In this document: piece by piece, positions 17,921 to 26,333 of the stretch
How positions within the stretch are numbered: the stretch's first letter is position 1
Layout of the letters: the number at the start of each line of letters is the position of its first letter
Program-made: the position numbers and the translations under genes
The notes under the pieces: generated by a model
The model's database searches: none
What the model was told of the DNA's origin: nothing
The model's input: only the letters and a program-made list of their open reading frames with translations
DNA from: Amycolatopsis marina
GTDB lineage: Bacteria; Actinomycetota; Actinomycetes; Mycobacteriales; Pseudonocardiaceae
Direction: 5' to 3'
NCBI RefSeq assembly: GCF_900111885.1
Contig: NZ_FOKG01000027.1
Span: 1-64,000, forward strand
Length of the DNA: 64,000 nt

Positions 17921-19198
17921 GTGTCCCAATCCGCGTCTCCCGGCGGCTCCACCCTGGCCGACTACCGTCGGGCGCTGAGCGCCCCCGGCGCTCGCGGCCC
18001 CGCGATCGCCTCCCTGCTCGCCCGCCTGCCGATCGCGATGATCGGGATCTCCGCGCTGCTTTTCGTGCAGCGCGAGACCGGCTCGTTCGCGATCGCGGGC
18101 ATCGTGTCGGCGAGCGCGCTCGTCGGGGTGTCGATCGGCTCGGTCGCTCAGGGCCGGCTGATCGACCGGTTCGGCCCGACCCGGCCACTGCTGATCGTCA
18201 CGTCGATGTTCGTGACCACGATGACCGCACTGGTGACGGCGATCGAGACGCACGCCCCCACCGCGGTACTCATCGCACTCTCGGTGGCCATCGGCCTGAG
18301 CGAGCCCATGGTCGGCTCCGCCTCGAGGGCGCTCTGGGGACGACTGCTGCCCGCCGGGCCCATCCGCAACGCGGCCTTCTCCTACGAGGCGATCAGCATG
18401 GAGGTCTTCTTCATTCTCGGTCCCGGAGTGGCCGGCCTGCTGATCGCCGCACCGTGGGCCGGTACCGGCATGGTGGTCGGGGCCGCCTGCATGGTCACCG
18501 GTTCGATCACCTTCGCGCTGAGCCCGACAGTCCGCGCCTGGGGTCCGTCCAGGGTCAACGAGGGCAGCAGGCTCCTCGGCGCGCTGGCCAGCCCGGGGAT
18601 GCGCACGCTGGCGATCGCGGCACTGGGGTTCGGCATGGTCATCGGCTTCATCGAGGTCGCGGTGCCCGCCGCCGCGACCGAGGCCGGCAAGCCCGCGGTC
18701 GGCGGGCTGCTGCTCTCGGCCTGGTCAGTGAGTTCGGTGGCCTTCGGTGTCGCCTACAGCATGCGTCCCTGGCCTCGCCCCATGGCGCTGCGACTTCCGG
18801 TGCTACTGGCGGTGTTCGGCACGCTCGTGGCGTTGCTCGCACTGCCGACGGCTCTCGCGCCCGCTTCGCTGTGGTGGCTCGCGCTCGCCATGCTCGGCGC
18901 CGGAGCCCTGATCACCCCGCAGTCGACCACGCACTCCGCCGCCATCGAGATCGTCGCCCCGAAGGGCACGGCGGCCGAGGCCTTCGGATGGCTGCTCACC
19001 GCCATCACCCTCGGCCTGGCCGCCGGTCAGTCCGTCAGCGGTTACCTCGTCGAGCACAGCGGCCCGCCCGCCTCGTTCCTCGCGGCAGCAGGCGCGGCGA
19101 TCGCGCTGGCCGGAGTCGTGTACCTACGGCGGCACACCATCAGGTCCGCAGCACCCGATCCCGCCGAACCTGCCGCCGTGCCCGCACCTGTCGGCTGA
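17921..19198 (+). CDS. MFS transporter
   Basis: A 425-aa, 12-helix major facilitator with a short hydrophilic N-terminus and a Pro/Ala-rich tail. Motif A-like sequence GRLIDRFGPTRP follows TM2. It is most probably an exporter; the substrate is not predictable. It is a paralogue of the transporter broken by the integrated element (YRRALSAPG and ARLPIAMIGIS here, YRRVLAIPG and ARLP-MTAMGIT there), which makes it the template for reconstructing that gene. The GTG start follows a repeated palindromic operator. Confidence 0.88.
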   Translation: MSQSASPGGSTLADYRRALSAPGARGPAIASLLARLPIAMIGISALLFVQRETGSFAIAGIVSASALVGVSIGSVAQGRLIDRFGPTRPLLIVTSMFVTTMTALVTAIETHAPTAVLIALSVAIGLSEPMVGSASRALWGRLLPAGPIRNAAFSYEAISMEVFFILGPGVAGLLIAAPWAGTGMVVGAACMVTGSITFALSPTVRAWGPSRVNEGSRLLGALASPGMRTLAIAALGFGMVIGFIEVAVPAAATEAGKPAVGGLLLSAWSVSSVAFGVAYSMRPWPRPMALRLPVLLAVFGTLVALLALPTALAPASLWWLALAMLGAGALITPQSTTHSAAIEIVAPKGTAAEAFGWLLTAITLGLAAGQSVSGYLVEHSGPPASFLAAAGAAIALAGVVYLRRHTIRSAAPDPAEPAAVPAPVG

Positions 19199-19342
19199 AC
19201 GCGCACGAAGGCGTGGCGCCTGGTCCTCGCGGCCGCCGCGGAAAGGTGCCAGCGCGGCATTGCCGCCCTTGGTCTCGGCCGCCTCGGCATGGTGGAGCGT
19301 TGATGGAACGCCCTGTGTCGGATCCGGTGTCCGGCAGGCTGA

Positions 19343-20584
19343 TCACACCGGCGTCCACCGACTGCCACACTCCAATGCACGCCGACAACGGTGATGTACG
19401 AGCACTATTCGTCGGTCGGCCAGGGCCCGGCCAAGGTCCACCACCTCGTCGTACTCGCCGCTGCTGCGGATCCAGTCGTTCACCTCGTCCCGGACGGCCT
19501 CGGCCTTGTCCTCCGGATCGTCGTAGAAGGACCCCTTCATCGGCAGCAGGGTGGCGCCGACCGTTTTGATCCCGGCGGCCCGCGCCGCCTCGATCAACGC
19601 CCGGTGGCCTTCGATCAGGTCCGCCGCGGTGACCTCGGGGCTGGGCGGAGCACAGTCCCCGAAGCCCGGCCCGCCCATGCCGATGTCGTTGATCCCCTCG
19701 AGCACGATCACGGTGCGCACGCCAGGCTGTTCGAGCACATCCCGCTCGAACCGGTCGAGCGCGGCCTCACCGAAGCACGGCGAGTCCCGGAGGACCCGGT
19801 TCCCGCTGATCCCCGCGTTGAGCACGCCGAGCGGCTTGCGGGCGGCGACCAGGCGTTCAGCCAGTTCGTCCGGGTAGCGGTTGTTGGTGTCGACCGTCGA
19901 GGCGACGCCGTCGGTGATGGAGTCGCCAAGGGTCACGACGGTGCCCCTCGCTCCGAACACCTGGCCCGCGACGTCGACACCCGCGAGGTGGTACCAGGAC
20001 TTGGTGGACTCCGTGAAAGCCGCGGCTCCCCGGTCGAAGCGGTGGTCACCGGCGGCGCGGTAGGTGGTGGCGACCGCCTGCTCGTGGAAGGTGGACGGAC
20101 CCGTGGGTTCCGCGAAGTACAACGTCACCGACAGCGTCTCCAGCGGCGCGGTCGGCAGCAGCACCGGGTCGCTGGCGAGCTGCTCGCCTGCCGGAATCGT
20201 CGCCGAGAGCGAGTGCTCGAACGTCAGGGGCCGAACGCTTCCCGGCCGTACGGACGCACCCGCCCCGGCCTTCCCGATGCTGGCGCCCGTGAGCCGCAGC
20301 GGAGCCGATCCGTACTCGTTGGACAGCCGGACGCGCAACCGAAGCCCGCCGGCGCTGACCCGGATCACCTGCCGCACCGACTGGTCGGTGAAGCCTTCCC
20401 TCGACCAGTTCGGGCCGGAGAAACCGTCCGGCCCCGGTGCCTGCACCGAAGTACCCCAGGTGCCCACCCAGTGATTCGACCCGGCGGTGGCCGGGGGCGC
20501 CGCGAGAGTCACGGCGGTGACTACGGCGACGAGCGCGACGAACAGACGCCGCGGCAAAGACGAACGTCGTGAACGTGTGGTCAT
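19343..20584 (-). CDS. Secreted SGNH/GDSL hydrolase with degraded C-terminus
   Basis: An exported esterase/lipase-like protein. The ATG at 20584 gives a Sec signal peptide cleaved near PPATAGS. An N-terminal beta domain starts HWVGTWGTS. SGNH blocks I-III are intact: GDSITDG (nucleophile Ser), the block II Gly in NAGISGNR, and GINDIG (Asn). The C-terminus is abnormal: after EVVDLGRALAD the reading continues into a Cys/Arg-rich stretch to the stop, and the expected block V (Asp-x-x-His within a DGLHPNDAGY-like sequence) is absent. A DAG-containing trace appears in another frame at 19140-19388. Probably a frameshifted or truncated gene, or a sequencing error. Confidence 0.8.
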   Translation of the reverse strand: MTTRSRRSSLPRRLFVALVAVVTAVTLAAPPATAGSNHWVGTWGTSVQAPGPDGFSGPNWSREGFTDQSVRQVIRVSAGGLRLRVRLSNEYGSAPLRLTGASIGKAGAGASVRPGSVRPLTFEHSLSATIPAGEQLASDPVLLPTAPLETLSVTLYFAEPTGPSTFHEQAVATTYRAAGDHRFDRGAAAFTESTKSWYHLAGVDVAGQVFGARGTVVTLGDSITDGVASTVDTNNRYPDELAERLVAARKPLGVLNAGISGNRVLRDSPCFGEAALDRFERDVLEQPGVRTVIVLEGINDIGMGGPGFGDCAPPSPEVTAADLIEGHRALIEAARAAGIKTVGATLLPMKGSFYDDPEDKAEAVRDEVNDWIRSSGEYDEVVDLGRALADRRIVLVHHRCRRALECGSRWTPV

Positions 20585-20624
20585 GCTCAGGACGCTAGCG
20601 GGAGGCAGGGACAATTCCCGGCCG

Positions 20625-20900
20625 TTACCGCCCGGGGGCCTCCAGAAGTTCCGGCGCCTGTTCGCGGACCGCCTCGGTGATCTCGGCGAAACTCGGGTTC
20701 ACCATCGCCCGCTCGCCGACGATCACGGTCGGCACGGTCTCGTTGCCGCCGGCCACCTCACGAACGCGCTCAGCCGCCCCCGGCTCCTCCCAGATGTTGA
20801 TCTCCCGCACCGGCAGCCCGCTGGCCCGCAGGGGCCTCACCAGCGCCGCGCAGAAGCCGCAGCCGGGACGCCAGTAGAACTCGATCTCCCGCACGCTCAC
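20625..20900 (-). CDS. Glutaredoxin-family protein (mycoredoxin-like)
   Basis: A 91-aa dithiol redox protein. The active site is WRPGCGFCAAL (CxxC), the cis-Pro element is ETVPTVIVG, and the C-terminal helix is short, as in actinobacterial mycoredoxins that use mycothiol. The GTG start overlaps the stop of the metallo-beta-lactamase gene by 4 bp, so it is the third gene of a tightly coupled operon. Confidence 0.85.
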   Translation of the reverse strand: MSVREIEFYWRPGCGFCAALVRPLRASGLPVREINIWEEPGAAERVREVAGGNETVPTVIVGERAMVNPSFAEITEAVREQAPELLEAPGR

Positions 20901-21682
20901 AGCTCTCCCTCCGATCGCAGGTACTGCAGCTGCGCCAGGACACTGGCCTCCGCAGGCGCCCAGAGTGCCCGGTCGACGTCGGCGTAAACGAGCTCGACGA
21001 TCTGCCGTGGTGATGCGGTCGGACCCAACGCGCGCAGGGCGGCTCGCACCTGGTCGAGGCGCTGCTCCCGGTGCTCCGCGTACTCCCGGGCCGTTCGGGC
21101 GAGGTCGGCCAGCTCGGGTCCGTGCCCCGGCAGGCCGAGCGTGCCCTCGGGCAGGGTCACCAGTGTGCGCAAGGAGCGCAGGTAGTCACCGAGGTCGGTG
21201 AGCACGGTGGTCCCGCGGCCGAGCACGGTGTCCCCGGTGAGCACATGGGTGCGGCCCTCGTGTTCCAGGCGCAGCGACACGGAGTCCGCGGTGTGCCCCG
21301 GGGTGTGCAGCACCTGCACGTCCAGACCGGCCGCCGACACCACTTCGCCGGGCTGCAGCGGCCCGGCACCGCGGCACAGGGCGGGGTCCAGCGCCCGAAC
21401 CGGGGCGCCCACCCGTTCGGCGAAGGACGGGGCACCCTCCGCGTGATCGGGATGATGGTGGGTGAGCAGTACCAGCTCGACGTCCCCGAAGCCCGCAAGC
21501 CGGTCGAGGTGCGCGGGGTCCTCGTGCCCCGGATCGACGACGATGCTGCTCGCCGCCCCCGGAGCTCGCAACACCCAGCTGTTGGTGCCCTCCAGCGTCA
21601 TCGTCGAGGCGTTCTCCTCGAGCAGCACCGAGGCAACCGGAGAGACACCACGCAGCTGCGCGTAGGCCGGATGACCGCTCAC
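20897..21682 (-). CDS. Metallo-beta-lactamase-fold hydrolase (Rv3677c-like)
   Basis: A 261-aa enzyme of the LACTB2-like MBL group, likely a hydrolase of thioesters or nucleic-acid phosphodiesters; substrate unknown. Metal ligands are THHHPDHAEG (HxHxDH), HTPGHTADS, the TGDTVLG Asp and a final GHGPE. A C-terminal winged-helix-like region (about residues 200-261) is usual in this group. The GTG at 21682 overlaps the NUDIX stop, and its end overlaps the glutaredoxin start. Confidence 0.88.
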   Translation of the reverse strand: MSGHPAYAQLRGVSPVASVLLEENASTMTLEGTNSWVLRAPGAASSIVVDPGHEDPAHLDRLAGFGDVELVLLTHHHPDHAEGAPSFAERVGAPVRALDPALCRGAGPLQPGEVVSAAGLDVQVLHTPGHTADSVSLRLEHEGRTHVLTGDTVLGRGTTVLTDLGDYLRSLRTLVTLPEGTLGLPGHGPELADLARTAREYAEHREQRLDQVRAALRALGPTASPRQIVELVYADVDRALWAPAEASVLAQLQYLRSEGEL

Positions 21683-22491
21683 ATTTCCTCCAGTACGACT
21701 CGAACCTGGTCCCCCTCGCGTACCAGCGAAGGCATGATCTTCCGCACCGTCCGCTCGGTTGCCAGCGCCTCGGCCGCGGCGGCGAACTCCGCCATCTCGG
21801 TGAGCGTGATCCAGGTGGGCGGCATCAGCCTGCTGCGGCCGGCCTCCGCGTCGGCGAGGGCGTCCTCCGGCCGCTGCCACCCCGAGCTCTCGGCCTCGGT
21901 CGTGGCGCCGTCGGCGGTCTGCCCCTCGGGCAGCGTCGCGACGAAGAATCGGGCGTCGTAGCGACGCGGTTCGGCTGCCGGCGTGACCCAGTTCGCCCAG
22001 GGCCGCAGCAGGTCGGCCCGCAGCGTCAGCCCTTCTCGGGCGAGGAACGCGGCCAGCGAAAGGTCCCGGGAGACCAGGGCCTTTCTGGCCTCGGCGTATT
22101 GGTCCGTGGCGGTCAGGACGCCGGAGTCGGTGCCGGCCAGCAGCACCCCGGACTCCTCGAAGGTCTCGCGCACCGCGGCGCAGACCAGCGCCCGCGCCAG
22201 TGGTTCCGGGCAGTCGAACCACCGGGCCCACCGCGCTGGCCCCGGACCTGCCCAGCGCACCGACGCATCGGCGTCCCGCTCGTCGACACCACCGCCGGGA
22301 AAGACGGTCATCCCGGCCGCGAACGCCATGGCCGTCACCCTGCGCTGCAGGAACACCTCGGGTCCGTCCGGAGTATCGCGCAGCAGGATGACGGTGGCGG
22401 CGTCCTTCGGGGTCACCGGATCGGCAGGCAACGTACCGGCGTCGCCCGCCAGCGACGCATCGAACTTGAGGTCATGCCGTAGTTCAGCCAC
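21679..22491 (-). CDS. NUDIX hydrolase, NUDT19/RP2-like
   Basis: A 270-aa NUDIX protein in which the Nudix box is interrupted: FPGGGVDERDAD is separated by about 35 residues from VRETFEESGVLL, the long-insert layout of the NUDT19 group (acyl-CoA or CoA diphosphatases in eukaryotes). It heads the NUDIX-MBL-glutaredoxin operon, all three genes joined by GTGA overlaps. Its exact substrate is not inferable. Confidence 0.85.
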   Translation of the reverse strand: MAELRHDLKFDASLAGDAGTLPADPVTPKDAATVILLRDTPDGPEVFLQRRVTAMAFAAGMTVFPGGGVDERDADASVRWAGPGPARWARWFDCPEPLARALVCAAVRETFEESGVLLAGTDSGVLTATDQYAEARKALVSRDLSLAAFLAREGLTLRADLLRPWANWVTPAAEPRRYDARFFVATLPEGQTADGATTEAESSGWQRPEDALADAEAGRSRLMPPTWITLTEMAEFAAAAEALATERTVRKIMPSLVREGDQVRVVLEEM

Positions 22492-22547
22492 GACCGCAAG
22501 ATACGCCGGGCGGTCCGCTCTGGCGGGAGACCCTCGTCACCACCGGG

Positions 22548-22617
22548 CACTTTCCCGGGAAAGTGCAACGTCTCGCCGCGTCCGCCCAGGAGCGCCTCGC
22601 ACTTTCCCGGGAAAGTG
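22548..22617. repeat. Two copies of the CACTTTCCCGGGAAAGTG palindrome
   Basis: Perfect 18-bp palindromes at 22548-22565 and 22600-22617, between the start of the NUDIX gene and the end of a hypothetical gene. Three more copies lie at 56381-56498. Confidence 0.9.
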
Positions 22618-22630
22618 GCGTGCTGGTGTG

Positions 22631-23779
22631 TCAGCCGGTGAAGCCGTCGGCCCTGCCGCGGTCCGCCTCGCCGACGCCCCTGCTCGTGCCGTTGACCCTG
22701 CCGCCGCCCGCCTCGGCCTTCTCCCGCTCGGCCAGTTCGGCGTGCAGCTCCCGCAGCAACTGCCGGTCCCGCTCGCTCAGCTGCGGGTCGTCCAGATCGA
22801 GATCGGGAATCTCGACGACCTCACCAGGCCGGATCTTCGCGGAGGCGATCGCCTTTCCGGTCTCCGGATCCTCGGCCAGTGCCATCCGCAGCTGGGCCAC
22901 TTCGGCAGAGCTCATGTCGGTGGTGGCCGCGACGCTCGGCTGATCCTCCTGGCGAGCTGGCGGGATCGATGCGGTCGCCGCGCTCGGCTGCGGCTCGGCG
23001 TTCTGCCCTGACTCCGCACGCTGCTCGGGCTGCTCCCGAATCGCGTGCTGCGGCTCGGACCGAGCCACCGGCGAAACATGCCGGTTCTTCTTCGGCCGTC
23101 CCTGCGTCTCCTCCGCCCGAGGACCGGCGGTCCCGCCGGAGTTCGCACCGGTCGTCCAGACCGGGTTCGCCACCGCGAGCGCGCTGTCGTGATAGGCGGA
23201 GCGCTCCGCCCACGGCCCGCTGACCTCGACCACCGAGTGCAGGCCCGCACGGCGCAGCGCCGCGTACACGCGGTAGGCGACGGCAGGCGGGTGAGCTTCC
23301 GGACCGATCTCGACAAGCACCACGCGCTGCGGCAACGGTCCTGGCACGCTTCCGGCCGGAGTGTTTCGCCAGACGGCGTGTACCGAGCGCAGGTCCGGCA
23401 GCACGTGGATCGTGCGGTCCAGGGCCTCGGCCATCCCGAGTTCCGGCTGGTTCTCGCCGGTGAAGCGGTGCGCGGCCCCCTGATCGGCGTCGCTCACGAA
23501 CAGCTGGTCGGCGAGAGTGGCGTCCGACCGGCTCATCTCCAGCACCAGGGCGAGCTCGCGCTGCTCAATCCCGCGCACCGGGATCCGCCCAGCGATCAAG
23601 GTGCCCGCCGTCAACTCCGCAGCGTCGTCCATATGTGATCGGGCGACCAGCTCGCGCGCCTCCGACAGCGCACTGTCGTCCATCCTGCCCGCGAGCGCCA
23701 GCAACAGGTTGTGCAGCCGCAGCGGCACAGCGAGCCCGTCAGCGGCATTGCCGGCAGCGGCGTCGTAGTTCTCCGCCAT
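22631..23779 (-). CDS. Conserved hypothetical protein with N-terminal helical domain and disordered centre
   Basis: A 382-aa protein that I do not recognise. The first 200 residues form an alpha/beta unit (LRLHNLLLALAGRM early, then RVVLVEIGPEAHPPAVAYRVYAAL). Residues ~205-300 are polar, Gln/Pro/Ala-rich and probably disordered. The C-terminus (VAQLRMALAEDPETGKAIASA, then a charged helix) resembles a bacterial coiled-coil tail. The next gene upstream encodes a shorter relative sharing the HxLLLxLAGR opening and overall order, so the two arose by duplication. No catalytic motif is visible. Confidence 0.65.
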   Translation of the reverse strand: MAENYDAAAGNAADGLAVPLRLHNLLLALAGRMDDSALSEARELVARSHMDDAAELTAGTLIAGRIPVRGIEQRELALVLEMSRSDATLADQLFVSDADQGAAHRFTGENQPELGMAEALDRTIHVLPDLRSVHAVWRNTPAGSVPGPLPQRVVLVEIGPEAHPPAVAYRVYAALRRAGLHSVVEVSGPWAERSAYHDSALAVANPVWTTGANSGGTAGPRAEETQGRPKKNRHVSPVARSEPQHAIREQPEQRAESGQNAEPQPSAATASIPPARQEDQPSVAATTDMSSAEVAQLRMALAEDPETGKAIASAKIRPGEVVEIPDLDLDDPQLSERDRQLLRELHAELAEREKAEAGGGRVNGTSRGVGEADRGRADGFTG

Positions 23780-23814
23780 GGCCTACTCCCTCCAGCTCGC
23801 CGGAGGGGCGAGCG

Positions 23815-24444
23815 TTACGCCGAGACGAGACGGTGCCCGGTGTCCACGGCGCCCACGCACACCAACCGGGAGTTCGCCAGCGCGGCCCGGTGGTACTCCG
23901 GCAACTCGAAGCGCGGCGGCAGTACCTCCACGCTCGGCTCCTCGTCACCAAGCACCCGCAACACACGCTGCAGTTCCCCGGTCAGCCGAGTGGTACCGGA
24001 CAACGCGGTGACCAGCAGTACGCGCTTGGCCTCGTGCTCGTCCGTGACACCCCCGTGCCGCCAGCTCTCCCGAACCTCACCCACGTCCGGCCTTCCCCGC
24101 AACGTTGCGTGGACAAGCACAGACACCGAGTCGACAGAGTTCACCCAATCGGGTGCACTCGAGTGGAATGTGTACCGCGTATCGGTGACGTCGTCCACCC
24201 CAAGGGCTGAACTTACCTGGTGCCAATCGGCACCGTGGGGAATCAGACCGGCGACGAGCAGGCGGTACTCCGATTGCTCCAGGTCAATCCTGTGCTTTAG
24301 CAAAGCCTTGGGCAGGGTGCGCGCGAGGGTGCCCATCGCCCCCTCGCCGAGCCAGTCGCGGAACCGCCACAGCGTCTGGTCCGGCAACCGGCCCGCGAGC
24401 CGCAGGAGCAGTTCGTGACATGAGTCCTCAATGTCCGGATCCAT
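23815..24444 (-). CDS. Conserved hypothetical protein, shorter paralogue of the neighbouring gene
   Basis: A 209-aa protein starting at the ATG at 24444 (a longer reading to 24543 adds Gly/Arg-rich sequence). Its opening CHELLLRLAGRLPDQTL parallels LHNLLLALAGRMDDSAL of the gene downstream, and the following helices and the VLVHATLRG strand also line up, but it lacks the disordered centre and tail. The pair, separated by 35 bp, lies between core genes (NUDIX and RidA), suggesting a lineage-specific insertion with a joint function that cannot be named from sequence. Confidence 0.65.
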   Translation of the reverse strand: MDPDIEDSCHELLLRLAGRLPDQTLWRFRDWLGEGAMGTLARTLPKALLKHRIDLEQSEYRLLVAGLIPHGADWHQVSSALGVDDVTDTRYTFHSSAPDWVNSVDSVSVLVHATLRGRPDVGEVRESWRHGGVTDEHEAKRVLLVTALSGTTRLTGELQRVLRVLGDEEPSVEVLPPRFELPEYHRAALANSRLVCVGAVDTGHRLVSA

Positions 24445-24577
24445 CACGCCACCCTTTCTTTTGAGGACGCGCTCCACAGTTTGCCGTAGCCGGGACGCAG
24501 GCGCCCCGCCTCCGGCTCCGGAAATTCCGGGCCTCCGGCCCAAGCGCGACGCGACACGCTCGACAACCCGCCGTGCA

Positions 24578-25033
24578 TCACGCCACCTCCACCACGAGGT
24601 CTAGTTCCACGGGCGCGCCGAGCGGCAGCTCCGCGACGCCGACGGCCGCACGCACGTGCACACCCGCGTCACCGAAAACCTCACCGAGCAGTTCGGAGGC
24701 GCCGTTGATCACCGCGGGCTGACCGGTGAAGCCCTCCGCCGAGGCGACGTAACCGGTCACCTTCACCACGCGCACGATCGAGTCGAGACCGGCGACGGAG
24801 TCCACGGCGGCGAGCGCGTTCAGCGCACAGGTGCGCGCATGCCCCTTCGCGGCCTCCGGACTGACTTCCCCGCCGACCTTGCCGGTCTCCGGCAACGATC
24901 CTTCGACAAATGGCAGCTGTCCCGAGGTCAGCACCTGCGAGCCGCTGCGGACCGCGGGCACGTACGCCGCCACCGGGGCGGCCACGCCGGGCAGTTCAAT
25001 ACCTAGTTCGCCGAGCCTTGCGGTCCAGCTCAT
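24578..25033 (-). CDS. RidA-family protein (Rv3678c-like)
   Basis: A 151-aa YjgF/YER057c/UK114 fold, probably an enamine/imine deaminase or a divergent relative. The trimer-core motifs are recognisable (SGQLPF in strand 3, GYVASAEGF, and RAAVGVAELPLGAPVELDLV at the end); the last contains Gly-Ala in place of the usual substrate-binding Arg context, so activity is uncertain. The ATG at 25033 is 2 bp from the stop of the small gene upstream, with which it forms an operon. Confidence 0.88.
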   Translation of the reverse strand: MSWTARLGELGIELPGVAAPVAAYVPAVRSGSQVLTSGQLPFVEGSLPETGKVGGEVSPEAAKGHARTCALNALAAVDSVAGLDSIVRVVKVTGYVASAEGFTGQPAVINGASELLGEVFGDAGVHVRAAVGVAELPLGAPVELDLVVEVA

Positions 25034-25035
25034 GA

Positions 25036-25197
25036 TCAACCTTTCGGGCGCTTGAGATAGGCGACGTGTTGCTCCCCACTCGGGTTCGGCAACACCGTAA
25101 CCAGTTCCCAGCCGTCCTCGCCCCACTGATCGAGGATCTGCTTGGTCGCGTGAATCAACAGCGGAACCGTGGCGTACTCCCACTTGGTGGCACTCAT
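25036..25197 (-). CDS. DUF4177-like small protein (Rv3678A-like)
   Basis: A 53-aa protein with the pattern KWEYATVPLL ... WGEDGWELVTVLP ... YLKRPKG, typical of DUF4177: one compact alpha/beta unit with a conserved GWELV. The same tiny gene lies beside RidA in mycobacteria. Function unknown. The ATG at 25197 is chosen because family members begin just before KWEY. Confidence 0.8.
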   Translation of the reverse strand: MSATKWEYATVPLLIHATKQILDQWGEDGWELVTVLPNPSGEQHVAYLKRPKG

Positions 25198-25359
25198 GCC
25201 GCGAGCGTAGCCGGTACGTCCGCAGCCCATTACCACCGCGCGACACTGTCACCCGCTGTGGTTCTCGGTCACGGATAGTCCACCCTGTCGTGTCCTGGCC
25301 CCACGTGCCCTGTTGCCGGAATCTCGTACATGGGGACCCGTCCGCGACAGGGGGATCAC

Positions 25360-26268
25360 ATGCGACGTTCAAGACCTGCGCTCATCAGCCTCGTTCTGGC
25401 ATCGGTACTCGCCACTGTGGTCCCGGCCGCGGCCTCCGCCGAACCAGGCAACGGCTTCGGCGGCTCCGGCGGCTCCGGTGGCTTCAACGACTGGAACTGC
25501 CGCCCGGATCCCGCACACCCCACACCCGTGGTGCTGGTGCACGGCACCGGCGACAACATGAACACCACCTGGCGCGCGCTCGCGCCGAGGCTGGTCGACG
25601 AGGGGTACTGCGCCTTCGCGTTGACCTACGGCGTGATCCCGGACGCACCCGTCGTCGAGGACGTGGTCGGCGGACTGATGCCGCTCGAGTACAGCGCCCG
25701 GGAACTGGGCGAGTTCGTGGACCGGGTGCTGCACGAAACCGGAGCCGAGAAGGTCGACATCGTCGGCTACTCGCAGGGCACGATGGTGCCGACCTACTTC
25801 GCCAAGATCCTCGGCGGCGGCCCGACGATCGACAAGTACGTCAGCCTTGCCCCCGGCTGGAACGGCACCAACCTGGCCGGACTCGGCAGCCTGCACGCAC
25901 TGCTGCGAACGGTCGGCCTCGGCGGCCTGATCGGCCTGCTGACCGACTGCAGGGCCTGCATCGAACTGCTCGCGGGCTCGGAGACATTGCGCACGCTCAA
26001 CGAGGGCGGCATCTTCCTGCCGGAGATCACCTACACCAACATCATCACCAAGTACGACGAGATCGTGGTGCCCCACACGAGCGGGATCGGCCACGGGCCG
26101 AACGTCACGAACATCATCCTGCAGGACACCTGCCCCAGCGACCGGGTGAACCACGTGGGCCTCGTCGTGGATCCCAACGCGCTGGGGCACGTACTCAACG
26201 CGCTCGACCCGGAAAACGCGGCACCCGTGCCCTGCGTACCGATGCGGCCGATCCGCCCCACCAACTAG
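25360..26268 (+). CDS. Secreted triacylglycerol lipase/esterase 1
   Basis: A 302-aa exported alpha/beta hydrolase of the lipase class 2 type. Signal peptide to ASA-EPG, then a Gly/Ser-rich stretch; oxyanion motif VVLVHGTGDN, nucleophile elbow GYSQGTMVP, acid near KYDEIVVPHTSG, and catalytic His in NHVGLVVDP. Three or four Cys pairs suggest disulfides. The ATG at 25360 is chosen because it puts the signal peptide at the N-terminus. A second, similar gene follows 65 bp later: a tandem duplication. Confidence 0.88.
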   Translation: MRRSRPALISLVLASVLATVVPAAASAEPGNGFGGSGGSGGFNDWNCRPDPAHPTPVVLVHGTGDNMNTTWRALAPRLVDEGYCAFALTYGVIPDAPVVEDVVGGLMPLEYSARELGEFVDRVLHETGAEKVDIVGYSQGTMVPTYFAKILGGGPTIDKYVSLAPGWNGTNLAGLGSLHALLRTVGLGGLIGLLTDCRACIELLAGSETLRTLNEGGIFLPEITYTNIITKYDEIVVPHTSGIGHGPNVTNIILQDTCPSDRVNHVGLVVDPNALGHVLNALDPENAAPVPCVPMRPIRPTN

Positions 26269-26306
26269 CTCTGGTTCGAAACACCCCAACTGTGGTTCAC
26301 TTCATA

Positions 26307-26322
26307 CCTACTCACGAGTAGG
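26307..26322 (+). promoter_or_regulatory. Palindromic operator CCTACTC-AC-GAGTAGG
   Basis: A perfect 7-2-7 inverted repeat directly in front of the second lipase gene's ribosome site (ATG at 26334). A closely similar sequence precedes the esterase gene at 39158, suggesting a shared repressor. Confidence 0.6.
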
Positions 26323-26333
26323 GAAGGAATCAC

